A stretch of 64,000 nucleotides of DNA from Sphingomonas carotinifaciens. Its GTDB lineage: Bacteria; Pseudomonadota; Alphaproteobacteria; Sphingomonadales; Sphingomonadaceae. Both the position numbers and the translations under genes were made by a program. The stretch is from NCBI RefSeq assembly GCF_009789535.1, contig NZ_WSUT01000005.1, positions 2,742,001 to 2,806,000 on the forward strand, in the 5' to 3' direction. This document shows positions 26,539-35,468 of the stretch, one piece after another (the stretch's first letter is position 1; every line of letters starts with the position of its first letter). The notes beneath the pieces were generated by a model that was given only the letters and a program-made list of their open reading frames with translations, did not search any database and had not been told where the DNA came from.

Positions 26539-29500
26539 TTGACGCGCACCACCTGTTCCCTTCTCGCCCTGGGCGCGGCCCTGGCCTCCCCTGCCGCCGC
26601 CCAGACGCTCACCTTCCGCCTTTCCGCCGACCAGAGCCTGACGGCGGAGCAGGCGGCCGGCGATCCCGTTCCCAATTTCCGCAGCGGGGTCAGCGTCGTC
26701 GGCGACGGCGCGATCGGCGGCGCCGCGCGCTGGCAGGATGACGGCTATGTCGCCTGGCGCGCGCCCGGCAACATCAACGCGGCGCGCGGCACGCTGTCCT
26801 TCTTCTGGCGCGCGCGCGAGCCGCTGGGCGAGGCGCCGTTCGTGATCTTCCGCACCGGCTATGCCGATCACAGCAGCTGGGACATGGCGTTCCTGCGCAT
26901 CGACTGGAACGGCCACGGCTTCGACGCCTTCGTCACCGATGCCAATCTGTCGCGCATCCGCGTGTCCTGGACCATCCCCCGGCGCCCCGATGCCGCCGCA
27001 TGGCAGCATCTCGCCTTCACCTGGGACGAAACCCGGGGCATCCGCCTGTATGTGGAGGGTCGCGAGGTCGCGCGTGCCGAAACCCCCGCCGATCTCGATG
27101 CCGGGCTGGACCAGTTCGGCTTTGCCGGCCGCGTCATCGCCCCGCATCAGGTGCAGAGCCGCTACAATTTCATGCGCGGCTCGGACTTTGACGAACTGCG
27201 CATCTATGACGCCGCGCTGGATGCTGCCGGCATCGCCGCGCTCGCCGCCAAGGGCGATCCCGCGCCGCCCCCGGCCCCCACGACGGGCGACCGAACGGCA
27301 TGGCTCCACCGCTATGGCTGGGACACCGCCAGGCCGCCGCTGCTCACCGATCCCGTCACCCGCGTCCGCAAGGTCGAGTTCGCCGACGCCCGCGACCTGA
27401 AGCAATGGATGTGGAAGGGCGTCGACGGCATCGCCGAGACGACATGGCCCGGCGTCTACAACCGCTCCGCCCTGCCCGGCCGCCACGATTATTTCGAGCT
27501 GCCCGACTGGAACACCTATGTGGAGGGTGGCCGCACCTACGACCTCGCCATCCCGCCGAACGAGCGGATCAACCGTATCGAACTGCGCGGCGCCGCCTAT
27601 GGTACGCTGGCCTTTTCCGCCGACGGGCAACGCTATACCCCGCTCGCCGATCGGCCCCGCGGCGTGTTGCGCAGCGTCACCGCCATCGCCCCGCGCCAGG
27701 GTGGCCGGCTGCGCTTCACCAACCGCATGGCCGAACAGCCGATCCAGGAACTCTGGGCCTATGACGTCACGCCCGGCACCGTGCCCGCCGGCAGCTTCCA
27801 GCTCAGCTACACCGTCAACGCCGCCGCCGCCCCGACGCTTGCCGCCCTTGGCGACCTGAACGCCTGGATCGCGGGCCGCTTCGCGCCTGAGGAACGCACA
27901 ACCGTCGTCGCGCTTCCCAGCACCGGCATCAAGGCCGCGGTCGGCGCCGGCAGCGGCGCCCCCACCGCCCGCGCCGCGGCATCGGCCGCCGCGGCCCCGA
28001 TCGTCCACATCCTCATCCCCTCCAGCTTCGGCGACGCCCCCGCCGATCAGCCCCTTGCCCGCGCATGGGATTATGGCTGGCACAATCTGCACGACGGGCT
28101 GGACGGCATCGCGATCGACCTGCCCGCCCTCAAGGGCGACGCCCCCGTCCCCCTCAACATCAAGGTCCATGATCCGCTCTGGCCCGGTCGCGAACTGATC
28201 GACCTGTCCGTCTCCGTCCCGCCGGGCGAGGCCCGCACGCTGTGGCTTGACCTGCGCGACCGCATCCTGCCCGCGCAAAGCCTGGCCCTGACCCTTGCCG
28301 CCGCCGATCCCGCGTTCGGCCCGGCCAGCATCGACGGCGCCCGCATCCGCCTGGTTTTCAAGCCACGCGACCAGGCGCTGCCCGAACACGTCGCCGACCG
28401 CTTCAACCAGGTGAAGGACAATTGGGCGTTTCTGGTCGAGGAGCATACCGCCTCGCAGCGCGCCGGCCTTTATCGCCGTCTTTATGCCGACATCAGCGAT
28501 CTGTTGCGTGTCGCCCCCGACCATGCCGGCGCCCGCGCCTATTGGGCGGACATCAATTACCGGCCGGAGAACCTGCCGCCCGTCACGCTGCCCCCGGTGG
28601 CGGCCGACACCCCCGCCTGGGCCTTTCGCCAGTTGCAGGACCTGTCGCTGTCGCACCGCTTCGTGGAATGGTGGATCGCCGAGCGCCAGGTGCCCTATGG
28701 GGATTTCGGCGGCGGCCTGTCCGACGATACCGACCTTGTGCAGCAATGGCCGGCGCTGGCGCTGATGGGCGTCGCGCCCGACCGGATCAATGCCTCGCTG
28801 CGCGCGCTGTCCGATGCGGTCTATCGCAACGGCATGATCGTGAACGGGCTGGGTGCGATCACCACCGACGAACTGCACGCCTATGAGGAAGGGCTGAACT
28901 CCAACGCTGCGCGCCTGTATCTCAACTGGGGCGAGCCGATCGCGGTCGAACGTTTGATGGAAAACACCCGCGGCTTGAGCGGTGTCATCCTGCCCAATGC
29001 GGCTGGCCATCACCACTTCGCCTCCAACTGGTATGGCGGCAACCGCATCTACCGCGAAGGGCCGTGGGAGTGGCAGAAGCCGTACAGCTTCACCGTCCTT
29101 CACGGGCCGATGCTGGTCGGCCTGTTCAACGGCAACGCCGCCGCCCGCGGCCTCGTCACCGGGGTGATCAACGGCTGGCTGGCGCATGGTCGCCAAGGGG
29201 CCGATGGCCTCTGGTCCTATCCCAACGAGATCAACTGGCGCACCGATGCCACCCGGACGGGCGATGGCGGCGGCGCCACCGTGCCGTTGCAGGGCGCCTG
29301 GGCGGCATGGCGCTTCACCGGCGACGCGCGCTACCTGCGCCCGGTCGAGGCACGGCTGGCCAAGGCGGGCGCGTCCGCGCTCGCCGAGTTCAATGAGGCG
29401 CCCGCCCTGATCCCCGGCGGCGCCGAATTGCTGGCAAAGGCCGGCACCGGCACGGGCAGCAGCGATATCGGCCGCTATGCCCGCTGGCAGATGTCGGGCG

Positions 29501-30303
29501 ACACCACCCCGCTTGCCACCCTCCATGCCGAGGCGGCGACCGAAAAGATGCAGCGCATGGACATGCTGACCGTGGGTCACTGGTGGAGCGACCGGGTCGA
29601 CATGCCCACCGACCTTCTGCAACGCGAACGTCTCGGCGGCGTCGCGCTGAAACGGAACCAGAGCTGGCCCGGCAACACCGTCAGCTGGCGCTTCGCCGAG
29701 GACGGCGCGGCAGAGCGCGTCGCCATCCTGATGCCGGGTGCCACCCGTACCCGGTTCCGCGTGATCGCCTACAACACCACCGATCGGCCGCAGGTCGCGA
29801 CGATGACCGGCTGGTCGATCGATGCCGGCCGCTGGACCGTGCAGCGCGCCACCAGTCCGGACGATGCACGCACGCTGGTCCCCGACGGCCCCGCCGCCAC
29901 CGTGCCGCTCGAACGCAGCCTGGGGACGCAGGTCGTCTTCGCGCCCCGCACCACCACCGTCTACGATTTCGCGCTCGCCGAACCCGGCACGCCGGTGGAG
30001 GATCGCGCCGATCTCGGCATCGGCACCGACGATGTGGTCGCAAACGGCCGCGGCATCGCGCTCACCGTGCACAGCCTGGGCGCGCGCCCCGTACCGGGTG
30101 GCGAGGCCCGCCTGCTCGCCGCGGACGGCCGCGTGCTCGCCACCGCCGTGATCCCGGCCATGGCGGCTCCCACGGACCTGCGCCCGCGCACCACAAGGCT
30201 GCGACTGCCCCGCCGCCCCGGCGCCGCGACGGTCGAGGTTGCGCTTGCTGGCGACGCAGCCGAGGTGACCCGGCTCAACAACCGCGTGCCGCTGCCGCAA
30301 TGA
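26539..30303 (+). CDS. Very large secreted LamG-domain protein, candidate carbohydrate-active enzyme
   Basis: A 1254-aa protein starting at TTG 26539 (no ATG fits the signal peptide; a GGGGAGG site lies 8 bases upstream). Residues 1-22 are a Sec signal ending in AAAQ. About 25-235 form a concanavalin A/LamG domain (WQHLAFTWDETRGIRLYVEG). About 255-415 look like a further carbohydrate-binding beta-domain. About 630-1040 are mostly helical with repeated Trp/His/Gly motifs (GDFGGGLSDDTDLVQQWPAL, HHFASNWYGGNRIY, WEWQKPYSF), suggesting an alpha/alpha-toroid. The C-terminal 200 residues are beta-rich. It sits in the uronate operon between the permease and DUF885 genes, so a polysaccharide-degrading role is plausible. 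I cannot assign it to a known lyase or hydrolase family. Confidence 0.75.
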   Translation: MTRTTCSLLALGAALASPAAAQTLTFRLSADQSLTAEQAAGDPVPNFRSGVSVVGDGAIGGAARWQDDGYVAWRAPGNINAARGTLSFFWRAREPLGEAPFVIFRTGYADHSSWDMAFLRIDWNGHGFDAFVTDANLSRIRVSWTIPRRPDAAAWQHLAFTWDETRGIRLYVEGREVARAETPADLDAGLDQFGFAGRVIAPHQVQSRYNFMRGSDFDELRIYDAALDAAGIAALAAKGDPAPPPAPTTGDRTAWLHRYGWDTARPPLLTDPVTRVRKVEFADARDLKQWMWKGVDGIAETTWPGVYNRSALPGRHDYFELPDWNTYVEGGRTYDLAIPPNERINRIELRGAAYGTLAFSADGQRYTPLADRPRGVLRSVTAIAPRQGGRLRFTNRMAEQPIQELWAYDVTPGTVPAGSFQLSYTVNAAAAPTLAALGDLNAWIAGRFAPEERTTVVALPSTGIKAAVGAGSGAPTARAAASAAAAPIVHILIPSSFGDAPADQPLARAWDYGWHNLHDGLDGIAIDLPALKGDAPVPLNIKVHDPLWPGRELIDLSVSVPPGEARTLWLDLRDRILPAQSLALTLAAADPAFGPASIDGARIRLVFKPRDQALPEHVADRFNQVKDNWAFLVEEHTASQRAGLYRRLYADISDLLRVAPDHAGARAYWADINYRPENLPPVTLPPVAADTPAWAFRQLQDLSLSHRFVEWWIAERQVPYGDFGGGLSDDTDLVQQWPALALMGVAPDRINASLRALSDAVYRNGMIVNGLGAITTDELHAYEEGLNSNAARLYLNWGEPIAVERLMENTRGLSGVILPNAAGHHHFASNWYGGNRIYREGPWEWQKPYSFTVLHGPMLVGLFNGNAAARGLVTGVINGWLAHGRQGADGLWSYPNEINWRTDATRTGDGGGATVPLQGAWAAWRFTGDARYLRPVEARLAKAGASALAEFNEAPALIPGGAELLAKAGTGTGSSDIGRYARWQMSGDTTPLATLHAEAATEKMQRMDMLTVGHWWSDRVDMPTDLLQRERLGGVALKRNQSWPGNTVSWRFAEDGAAERVAILMPGATRTRFRVIAYNTTDRPQVATMTGWSIDAGRWTVQRATSPDDARTLVPDGPAATVPLERSLGTQVVFAPRTTTVYDFALAEPGTPVEDRADLGIGTDDVVANGRGIALTVHSLGARPVPGGEARLLAADGRVLATAVIPAMAAPTDLRPRTTRLRLPRRPGAATVEVALAGDAAEVTRLNNRVPLPQ

Positions 30304-31475
30304 CGTGCTGGAGCCGCCGCACGGTGCTGGGCGGTGCCATCGCGCTGGCGGCGTCCCCCATCCGCGCGCAGGCCAGCCGCGGGCAAGGCATCCGCGTCGC
30401 GCTCGATCGGGCCGCCACCCTGCCCCCGGCGGACGCACTGGCGCTGCTCGCCCCCTTCGAAGCGACCACGCCGCGCGACCGTCTCGATCTCGACACCGCG
30501 CGCGCTGGTCTTGCCGCAGAGATCAGGCTGGCCGCCACCCCGTCCTATCTCTGGCAACTCCGCCGCATCATCGGCGACACGGTCACGCCCGCCACCGCCC
30601 GCGACCGCCTGACCCACGAACATACCCGCCTGCTCGCCCGCGCCGACCACCTGTTCGACACTTTGGGCGACAGGAGCGGCTCCGTCGGCGAGCGGTATCA
30701 CAGGCTCTGGACGGACGAACGCTTCCTCTACCCCGACAGCGAAGCCGGCCGAAACAGGGCGATTGCGGACATGCGTGCGACGCTGGATCGCTGCCGCGCC
30801 CATCTCGCCCCCATCATCGGCCCCGTTCCGCCATGGTGCCTGAACGTCCACCCCGCCCGCATGACCGCCGCCGAGGAGGCGGGCGGCAAGGGCGGCTACC
30901 GGACGCTCCCCCGCCCCGGCCTTCCCGGCGCCTATGTCGTCGACCTGCGCGCCATCCGCCGCCGCCCCGCCTGGTCGCTCCCCTCGGTCGTCGCCCACGA
31001 ACTCCTGCCCGGCCACATGATCCAGCTCCCCCTGGAGGTCGCCGCCGACCCCCACCCCTTGCGCCTGCGCTACGCCCCCGGCTTCGCCGAAGGCTGGGCC
31101 ACCTATGCGGAAGGACTTGCCTGGAACGGCGGCTGGCTGGGGGCGGACCCTCGCGTCGAACTCGGCCATGTGCACTGGCTGCTCTTCCGCACGGCGCGGG
31201 CATTGGCGGACCTCGCCCTTCACGACCGCCATGTCGCGCCCGACGTCATGGCCGCGCGCATGGCCGAATGGCTGGGCGAACCCGTCGCCTTTATAGGCCT
31301 CGACGCGGACCTTGCTCGTATCGCTCGCGAACCCGCGACCCGCGTCGCCGAGGCGCTGGCCTGGCTCGCGCTTGCCGATGCCGCGCCGCCCACGGGCCTG
31401 CCGACCTTTCATCACCGGATGCTGATCGACGGCCGCCGCCGTTCCGATCGCATCGCTGTCACATCACCGTCATGA
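30300..31475 (+). CDS. DUF885-family, metallopeptidase-like exported protein
   Basis: A 391-aa protein of the DUF885 family. The HELLPGH motif (residues 233-239) resembles a HExxxH zinc site, and the following EGWATYAEGLAW motif is characteristic of the family. The N-terminus has a twin-arginine-like leader (SRRTVLGGAIALAASPIRAQA). The start overlaps the stop of the LamG gene as ATGA, so the two are translationally coupled. It is shorter than many DUF885 proteins (about 550-600 aa), having a reduced N-terminal helical region. Function is unknown; its tight coupling to a carbohydrate locus is unusual for a presumed peptidase. Confidence 0.8.
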   Translation: MTCWSRRTVLGGAIALAASPIRAQASRGQGIRVALDRAATLPPADALALLAPFEATTPRDRLDLDTARAGLAAEIRLAATPSYLWQLRRIIGDTVTPATARDRLTHEHTRLLARADHLFDTLGDRSGSVGERYHRLWTDERFLYPDSEAGRNRAIADMRATLDRCRAHLAPIIGPVPPWCLNVHPARMTAAEEAGGKGGYRTLPRPGLPGAYVVDLRAIRRRPAWSLPSVVAHELLPGHMIQLPLEVAADPHPLRLRYAPGFAEGWATYAEGLAWNGGWLGADPRVELGHVHWLLFRTARALADLALHDRHVAPDVMAARMAEWLGEPVAFIGLDADLARIAREPATRVAEALAWLALADAAPPTGLPTFHHRMLIDGRRRSDRIAVTSPS

Positions 31476-31508
31476 AACCGGCATCTGCCGTTTACTAACG
31501 TGCGCTAG

Positions 31509-32801
31509 ATGAGGGACATGTTCGCCGATCCGTCGCTCACGCTGCCGATGACCGCACCGACCCCCTCGATCGCCGCCGACGCCCCCGTTGCCCAAGCCAT
31601 TGGCCTGTTCCGCGCCCATCCCGACCTGCGCGTTCTTCCCGTTCTGGACGACGCCCGGCGGCCGCTCGGCGCCATCTACGAGGCCGATCTGCGCGACCTG
31701 CTGTTCAGCCCCTATGGTCATGCGCTCCTCCAGAACCCCGATTTCTGCTCGCGCCTCATCGACCTCGTTCAGCCCTGCCCGGTATGCGAGGGCGACCGGC
31801 CGTTGGCGGAAAGGCTCGCGGTCCATGCCGCCGCCGGCGCGCCCGAGGGGTTGATCCTGACCCGCGCCGGTCGCTTCGACACGCTGGTCGATGCCCGCAC
31901 CCTGCTGCGTCAGTCGGCGGACCTGCAACTGGAGCAGACACGCACCCGTCTCGCGCGCGCCGATGCGGTCGAGGCTGCGACGCGGGGCTTCCTGGCCGAC
32001 ATCGCCGCGCTCGCCGACGGGCTGACCCGCGCCGCCGAACAGGGCGCCACCACGGCGCGAACGCTGTCCGACCATGTCGGCGAGGCACGGCGCAGCGCCG
32101 CGATCGTCGCCACCGCCGCCGGCCAGACGGGCACCGCGCTGGGCGAGATCGCCGCGCGCAGCCGCGGCCTGGCCGATGCCTTTGTCACCATCGCCGCCGA
32201 ACTCGCGGCGTCGCAGCGCCTGCGCAGCCAGATCGACGCGCGGGTCGGCGACGCCGGCGCACAGTCCCGGGCGCTGGCCGACAATGCCGCCGCAATCGAC
32301 CGCATGCTGGTGCTGATCCACACCGTCGCCCGCCAGACCAACCTCCTCGCCCTGAACGCCGGGATCGAGGCCGCGCGTGCCGGCCCCGCCGGACAGGGTT
32401 TCGGCGTCGTCGCGCAGGAGGTGAAGACGCTTGCGATGCAGACCGGCGGCGCGGCGCAGGATGCGGCGGCCAGCGTCCAGTCGGTGCACGGCGCCGTCCA
32501 AGACCTCGTCGCCGAACATGATCGGATCGGCGAGACGATCGCCTCCATCGCCGGCAGCGCTGCGACCATCGCCTCCGCGGTGGACGAACAGCGGCTCGCA
32601 CTCACCGCCATGGCCGCCAATGTCGAACAATCGGTCGATGCCGCCGCCAGCATCGATGCGCAGGCCCGGCTGGCGGACGATGCCGCCGGCCAGGTGGGCC
32701 AGGATGCGAACGCGCTGCTCGCCCTCTCCGATACGCTGTCCGCCACCGTCGCCATGCTTCGGGAGCGTGCACAAGCCTTCGTCACCGTCATCGCCGCCTG
32801 A
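31509..32801 (+). CDS. Soluble methyl-accepting chemotaxis-like protein with CBS-like N-terminus
   Basis: 430 aa with no membrane segment. Residues about 20-140 resemble a CBS-like sensory module ([37 protein letters not shown]), interrupted by a QPCPVC segment. Residues about 150-430 form a long helical coiled coil with a chemoreceptor signalling tip ([31 protein letters not shown]). Such cytoplasmic receptors couple a ligand or redox signal to CheA/CheW, though no che genes are in the window. It stands alone between the DUF885 gene and trmFO, so the partner is unknown. Confidence 0.82.
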   Translation: MRDMFADPSLTLPMTAPTPSIAADAPVAQAIGLFRAHPDLRVLPVLDDARRPLGAIYEADLRDLLFSPYGHALLQNPDFCSRLIDLVQPCPVCEGDRPLAERLAVHAAAGAPEGLILTRAGRFDTLVDARTLLRQSADLQLEQTRTRLARADAVEAATRGFLADIAALADGLTRAAEQGATTARTLSDHVGEARRSAAIVATAAGQTGTALGEIAARSRGLADAFVTIAAELAASQRLRSQIDARVGDAGAQSRALADNAAAIDRMLVLIHTVARQTNLLALNAGIEAARAGPAGQGFGVVAQEVKTLAMQTGGAAQDAAASVQSVHGAVQDLVAEHDRIGETIASIAGSAATIASAVDEQRLALTAMAANVEQSVDAAASIDAQARLADDAAGQVGQDANALLALSDTLSATVAMLRERAQAFVTVIAA

Positions 32802-32846
32802 ACCCCCGCTTGGACGAACCCGCCGCAATGGATTAGGGGGCAGGAC

Positions 32847-34280
32847 ATGACCCATCAGATCCATATCGTCGGCGGCGGCCTCGCCGGCTCGGAGGCCGCA
32901 TGGCAATTGGCGCAGGCCGGCATCCGCGTCCGCCTCTCCGAAATGCGCGGCGGCGGCGATGCCACGCCTGCCCATCACACCGACAGCCTCGCCGAACTCG
33001 TCTGCTCGAATTCCTTCCGCTCGGACGATGCCGACAGCAACGCGGTGGGCCTGCTGCATCAGGAGATGCGCACGCTCGGCTCGCTCATCATGGCTGAGGG
33101 CGACCGGCATCGCGTCCCCGCCGGCTCCGCACTTGCGGTGGATCGCGACGGCTTTTCCGCCGGCGTCACCGCCATGCTGGAGGGGCATCCCAACATCACG
33201 GTGGTGCGCGAGCGCATCGACACATTGCCTGACGGCCCTGCGATCATCGCCACCGGACCGCTGACCGCCACCGGCCTCGCCGACCAGATCGGCGCCGCGA
33301 CCGGCAGCGACGCGCTCGCCTTCTTCGACGCCATCGCCCCCATCGTCCACCGCGACTCCATCGACATGGACACTGCCTGGTTCCAGAGCCGCTGGAACAA
33401 GGGAGCATCCGGCCGTCTGTCCCCCGGACAGACTGAAGACAGCCGGGGGCTGTCTTCACCGGATGCTGGCAAAGACTATATCAACTGCCCCCTCGACAAG
33501 GAGCAGTATCTCGCCTTCCATCAGGGCCTCGTCGATGGCGAGAAGACGCCGTTCCGCGACTGGGAGCGCGATACGCCCTATTTCGAGGGCTGCATGCCGA
33601 TCGAGGTGATGGCGGAACGCGGCGTCGACACGCTGCGCTTCGGCCCGATGAAGCCCGTCGGCCTCGACGATCCGCGCACCGGACGCTGGCCCTATGCCGT
33701 GGTGCAGTTGCGTCAGGACAATGCCGCCGGCACGCTGTGGAATATCGTCGGCTTTCAGACCAAGCTGAAACATGCCGAGCAGGTCCGCCTGTTCCGCACC
33801 ATCCCCGGCCTGCAAAATGCCGAATTTGCGCGGCTGGGCGGCCTGCATCGCAACACCTTCATCCGCTCGCCCGAGTTGCTCGATCCGACGCTGCGGCTGA
33901 AGTCGCGGCCCAATATCCGCTTCGCCGGCCAGATCACCGGATGCGAGGGCTATATCGAAAGCGCCGCGATCGGCCTCATCGCCGGCCGTTTCGCCGCGGC
34001 CGAGCTGCTCGGCCATGAACTTGCCCCGCCCCCGGTCGAAACCGCGCTCGGCGCGCTGCTCGGCCACATCACCGGCGCGGCGGAGGCGGAGACCTATCAG
34101 CCGATGAACGTCAATTTCGGCCTGTTCCCGCCGATCGAGGGCCGTACGAAAAAGGCGGATCGCAAGCGCATGTATACCGACCGCGCCCGCGCCGCCCTGT
34201 CCCCCTGGCTCAGCTCTCTTCCGGCGGCTCCTGTCGGGGCGCTCCCGGCGGACATTTCGCGCGAGCCGGCTTCCGCTTGA
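32847..34280 (+). CDS. trmFO: Methylenetetrahydrofolate-tRNA-(uracil-5-)-methyltransferase TrmFO
   Basis: A 477-aa folate/FAD-dependent tRNA m5U54 methyltransferase. The FAD-binding motif [14 protein letters not shown] is at residues 8-21, followed by [14 protein letters not shown] with its catalytic-type cysteine. The family stretches [28 protein letters not shown] and [22 protein letters not shown] are intact. Between residues about 186 and 208 it carries an extra loop encoded by a palindromic element (33404-33467), just before KDYINCP. The 3' end overlaps the convergent EF-hand gene by 71 bp. The loop position suggests the enzyme still works. Confidence 0.95.
   Translation: MTHQIHIVGGGLAGSEAAWQLAQAGIRVRLSEMRGGGDATPAHHTDSLAELVCSNSFRSDDADSNAVGLLHQEMRTLGSLIMAEGDRHRVPAGSALAVDRDGFSAGVTAMLEGHPNITVVRERIDTLPDGPAIIATGPLTATGLADQIGAATGSDALAFFDAIAPIVHRDSIDMDTAWFQSRWNKGASGRLSPGQTEDSRGLSSPDAGKDYINCPLDKEQYLAFHQGLVDGEKTPFRDWERDTPYFEGCMPIEVMAERGVDTLRFGPMKPVGLDDPRTGRWPYAVVQLRQDNAAGTLWNIVGFQTKLKHAEQVRLFRTIPGLQNAEFARLGGLHRNTFIRSPELLDPTLRLKSRPNIRFAGQITGCEGYIESAAIGLIAGRFAAAELLGHELAPPPVETALGALLGHITGAAEAETYQPMNVNFGLFPPIEGRTKKADRKRMYTDRARAALSPWLSSLPAAPVGALPADISREPASA
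33404..33467. repeat. Composite palindromic element inside trmFO, read in frame
   Basis: An outer inverted repeat (AGCATCCGG at 33404-33412, CCGGATGCT at 33459-33467) encloses two perfect hairpins. One lies at 33415-33433 (8-bp stem, GTCTGTCC/GGACAGAC) and the other at 33435-33457 (10-bp stem, GAAGACAGCC/GGCTGTCTTC). The whole block is translated without a stop as an extra loop of about 21 residues in TrmFO. This organisation is typical of a REP/REPIN-like palindromic element that has landed in a gene, as Rickettsia palindromic elements do. Confidence 0.7.
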
Positions 34281-34674
34281 CCGCGGTGGTGGCAAATTCG
34301 GCGGCGTCCATCGCGCCCGACCGGTCACGGTCGGCGCCGGTGAATTTCGCCGCCGTCTTTGCCGACCATTCCTCGAACGACAGCCGCCCGTCGCCGTCGC
34401 TGTCCAGCTTCGCATAGGCCTTGCGCCGCGACGCCAGATATTCGTCACGCGTGATCCGCCCGTCACGATCCTTGTCGTAGCGGCCGAAGCGCTTTTCCTC
34501 CCGCGTCTTGACCGTCGCCTCGGGCGCTCGTTCGGGCAGGGGCTCGGGCGTCGCGGGAACCGCCTTTGGCGCCTGGGCCAGCACCGTGCCGGCCGGCGTC
34601 CGCCCCCCAAGGATCAGCACGCCGCCACCCACCAGCGCCAATGCGCCCACGCCCCCCACCAGATATCGCCACAT
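34210..34674 (-). CDS. EF-hand calcium-binding protein, membrane-anchored or exported
   Basis: A 154-aa protein with an N-terminal signal/anchor ([21 protein letters not shown]), a Pro-rich linker and three EF-hand loops: [24 protein letters not shown] and the weaker [12 protein letters not shown]. The basic, Pro-rich C-terminus lies antisense to the last 71 bp of trmFO. Proteins like this in sphingomonads are thought to bind calcium in the periplasm; the partner is unknown. The next gene upstream on the same strand is 66 bp away. Confidence 0.85.
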   Translation of the reverse strand: MWRYLVGGVGALALVGGGVLILGGRTPAGTVLAQAPKAVPATPEPLPERAPEATVKTREEKRFGRYDKDRDGRITRDEYLASRRKAYAKLDSDGDGRLSFEEWSAKTAAKFTGADRDRSGAMDAAEFATTAVKRKPARAKCPPGAPRQEPPEES

Positions 34675-34740
34675 CGCCGCCTCCCAACGAACCCGCCGCC
34701 ATCAGGCTAGGCGGTCCCGACCCCCGGCGGCAAGCCCCGC

Positions 34741-35397
34741 TTACCGCCCTGTCAGCCGATGCCAGGCAAGCCGCGCCACCCGCCCCGGCGATCCGGCCGC
34801 GCGTCCCCCCAGATCCATCCGCGCCGCCGTGACCAGCGCGCCCAGCACCCGCCCCTGCGCCGCCACCGACGGGGCAAAGCGGTCGTCCAGCCGTGCCCCG
34901 GCTTCTTTCCTCGCCCGTTCCGCCTGTTGCGCGTCGCTCAGATGCCGGGACAGATCGGCGAGCGCCCAACCCTCCCCCCATTGCGCGACCCGCGCATCGG
35001 CAAAGCCCGACAGATCCGCCACCAGCCGGAACAGCCCGCCGCCGCGCGCCTGCGCATGGCGCAACATGGCGTCCCCGTCCAAAGGCTCCTCCAGCAATAC
35101 ATCCCACCCATCGATCATCCCGGCCAATTCCGCCCCCGGCACGTCCGTCCCGGCCAGCGCCCGCAACAGCGGATGCGCGGGCGGCGACGCGTTCCCCAGC
35201 GCGCTCAGCGCCTCATGCCACCATGTCAGCCGCATCTGCCCGATCATCGGTTCGGTCGTCGTGCGCAGGATGGCGGCCAGCGTGTCGTCCAGCGCGAACA
35301 GCGCCTCCACCGCCCCACGCGCGTCAACGGGCGCGTAGCTCAGCACCAGCGTGCGTTCCGCCGCGCGCGGATCGGGGGCCGACTCGGGTGCTACCAT
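34741..35397 (-). CDS. Squalene/phytoene synthase family-like protein
   Basis: About 218 aa with features of the squalene/phytoene synthase (NDUFAF6-like) fold: ALFALDDTLAAILRTTTEPMIGQMRLTWWHEALSAL, then LLRALAGTDV. It is shorter than true synthases (about 280 aa) and lacks the two full DxxxD substrate-binding motifs, so catalytic prenyl-transfer activity is doubtful. Several starts are possible; ATG 35397 has an AGGTGG site and a sensible N-terminus, and ATG 35433 would add 12 residues. It is divergent from the Tad genes. Confidence 0.7.
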   Translation of the reverse strand: MVAPESAPDPRAAERTLVLSYAPVDARGAVEALFALDDTLAAILRTTTEPMIGQMRLTWWHEALSALGNASPPAHPLLRALAGTDVPGAELAGMIDGWDVLLEEPLDGDAMLRHAQARGGGLFRLVADLSGFADARVAQWGEGWALADLSRHLSDAQQAERARKEAGARLDDRFAPSVAAQGRVLGALVTAARMDLGGRAAGSPGRVARLAWHRLTGR

Positions 35398-35401
35398 GCT
35401 G

Positions 35402-35408
35402 TTAACCA
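35402..35408. promoter_or_regulatory. CtrA half-site-like TTAACCA upstream of Tad operon
   Basis: A TTAACCA heptamer matches the CtrA half-site and lies 61 bp before the first Tad gene start, in the divergent gap. Tad pilus operons are CtrA-controlled in Caulobacter; here only a half-site is seen, so this is weak. Confidence 0.25.
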
Positions 35409-35468
35409 CCTGCATTACCATGAATTTATCCATCGCCCCCGTAGGCCAAGACGTTGAATTGGCTGGAA

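Noticed and set aside
26479..30438. Long minus-strand open frame opposite the LamG gene
   Set aside because: Same high-GC mirror effect. The plus strand has a signal peptide, a LamG domain and coupling to neighbours.
33404..33467. Element in trmFO as a transcription terminator
   Set aside because: It lies inside an intact coding frame with the conserved TrmFO C-terminal motifs following it.
34741..35397. A true carotenoid or hopanoid phytoene/squalene synthase
   Set aside because: The protein is short and the paired DxxxD motifs are absent; no other isoprenoid genes are adjacent.
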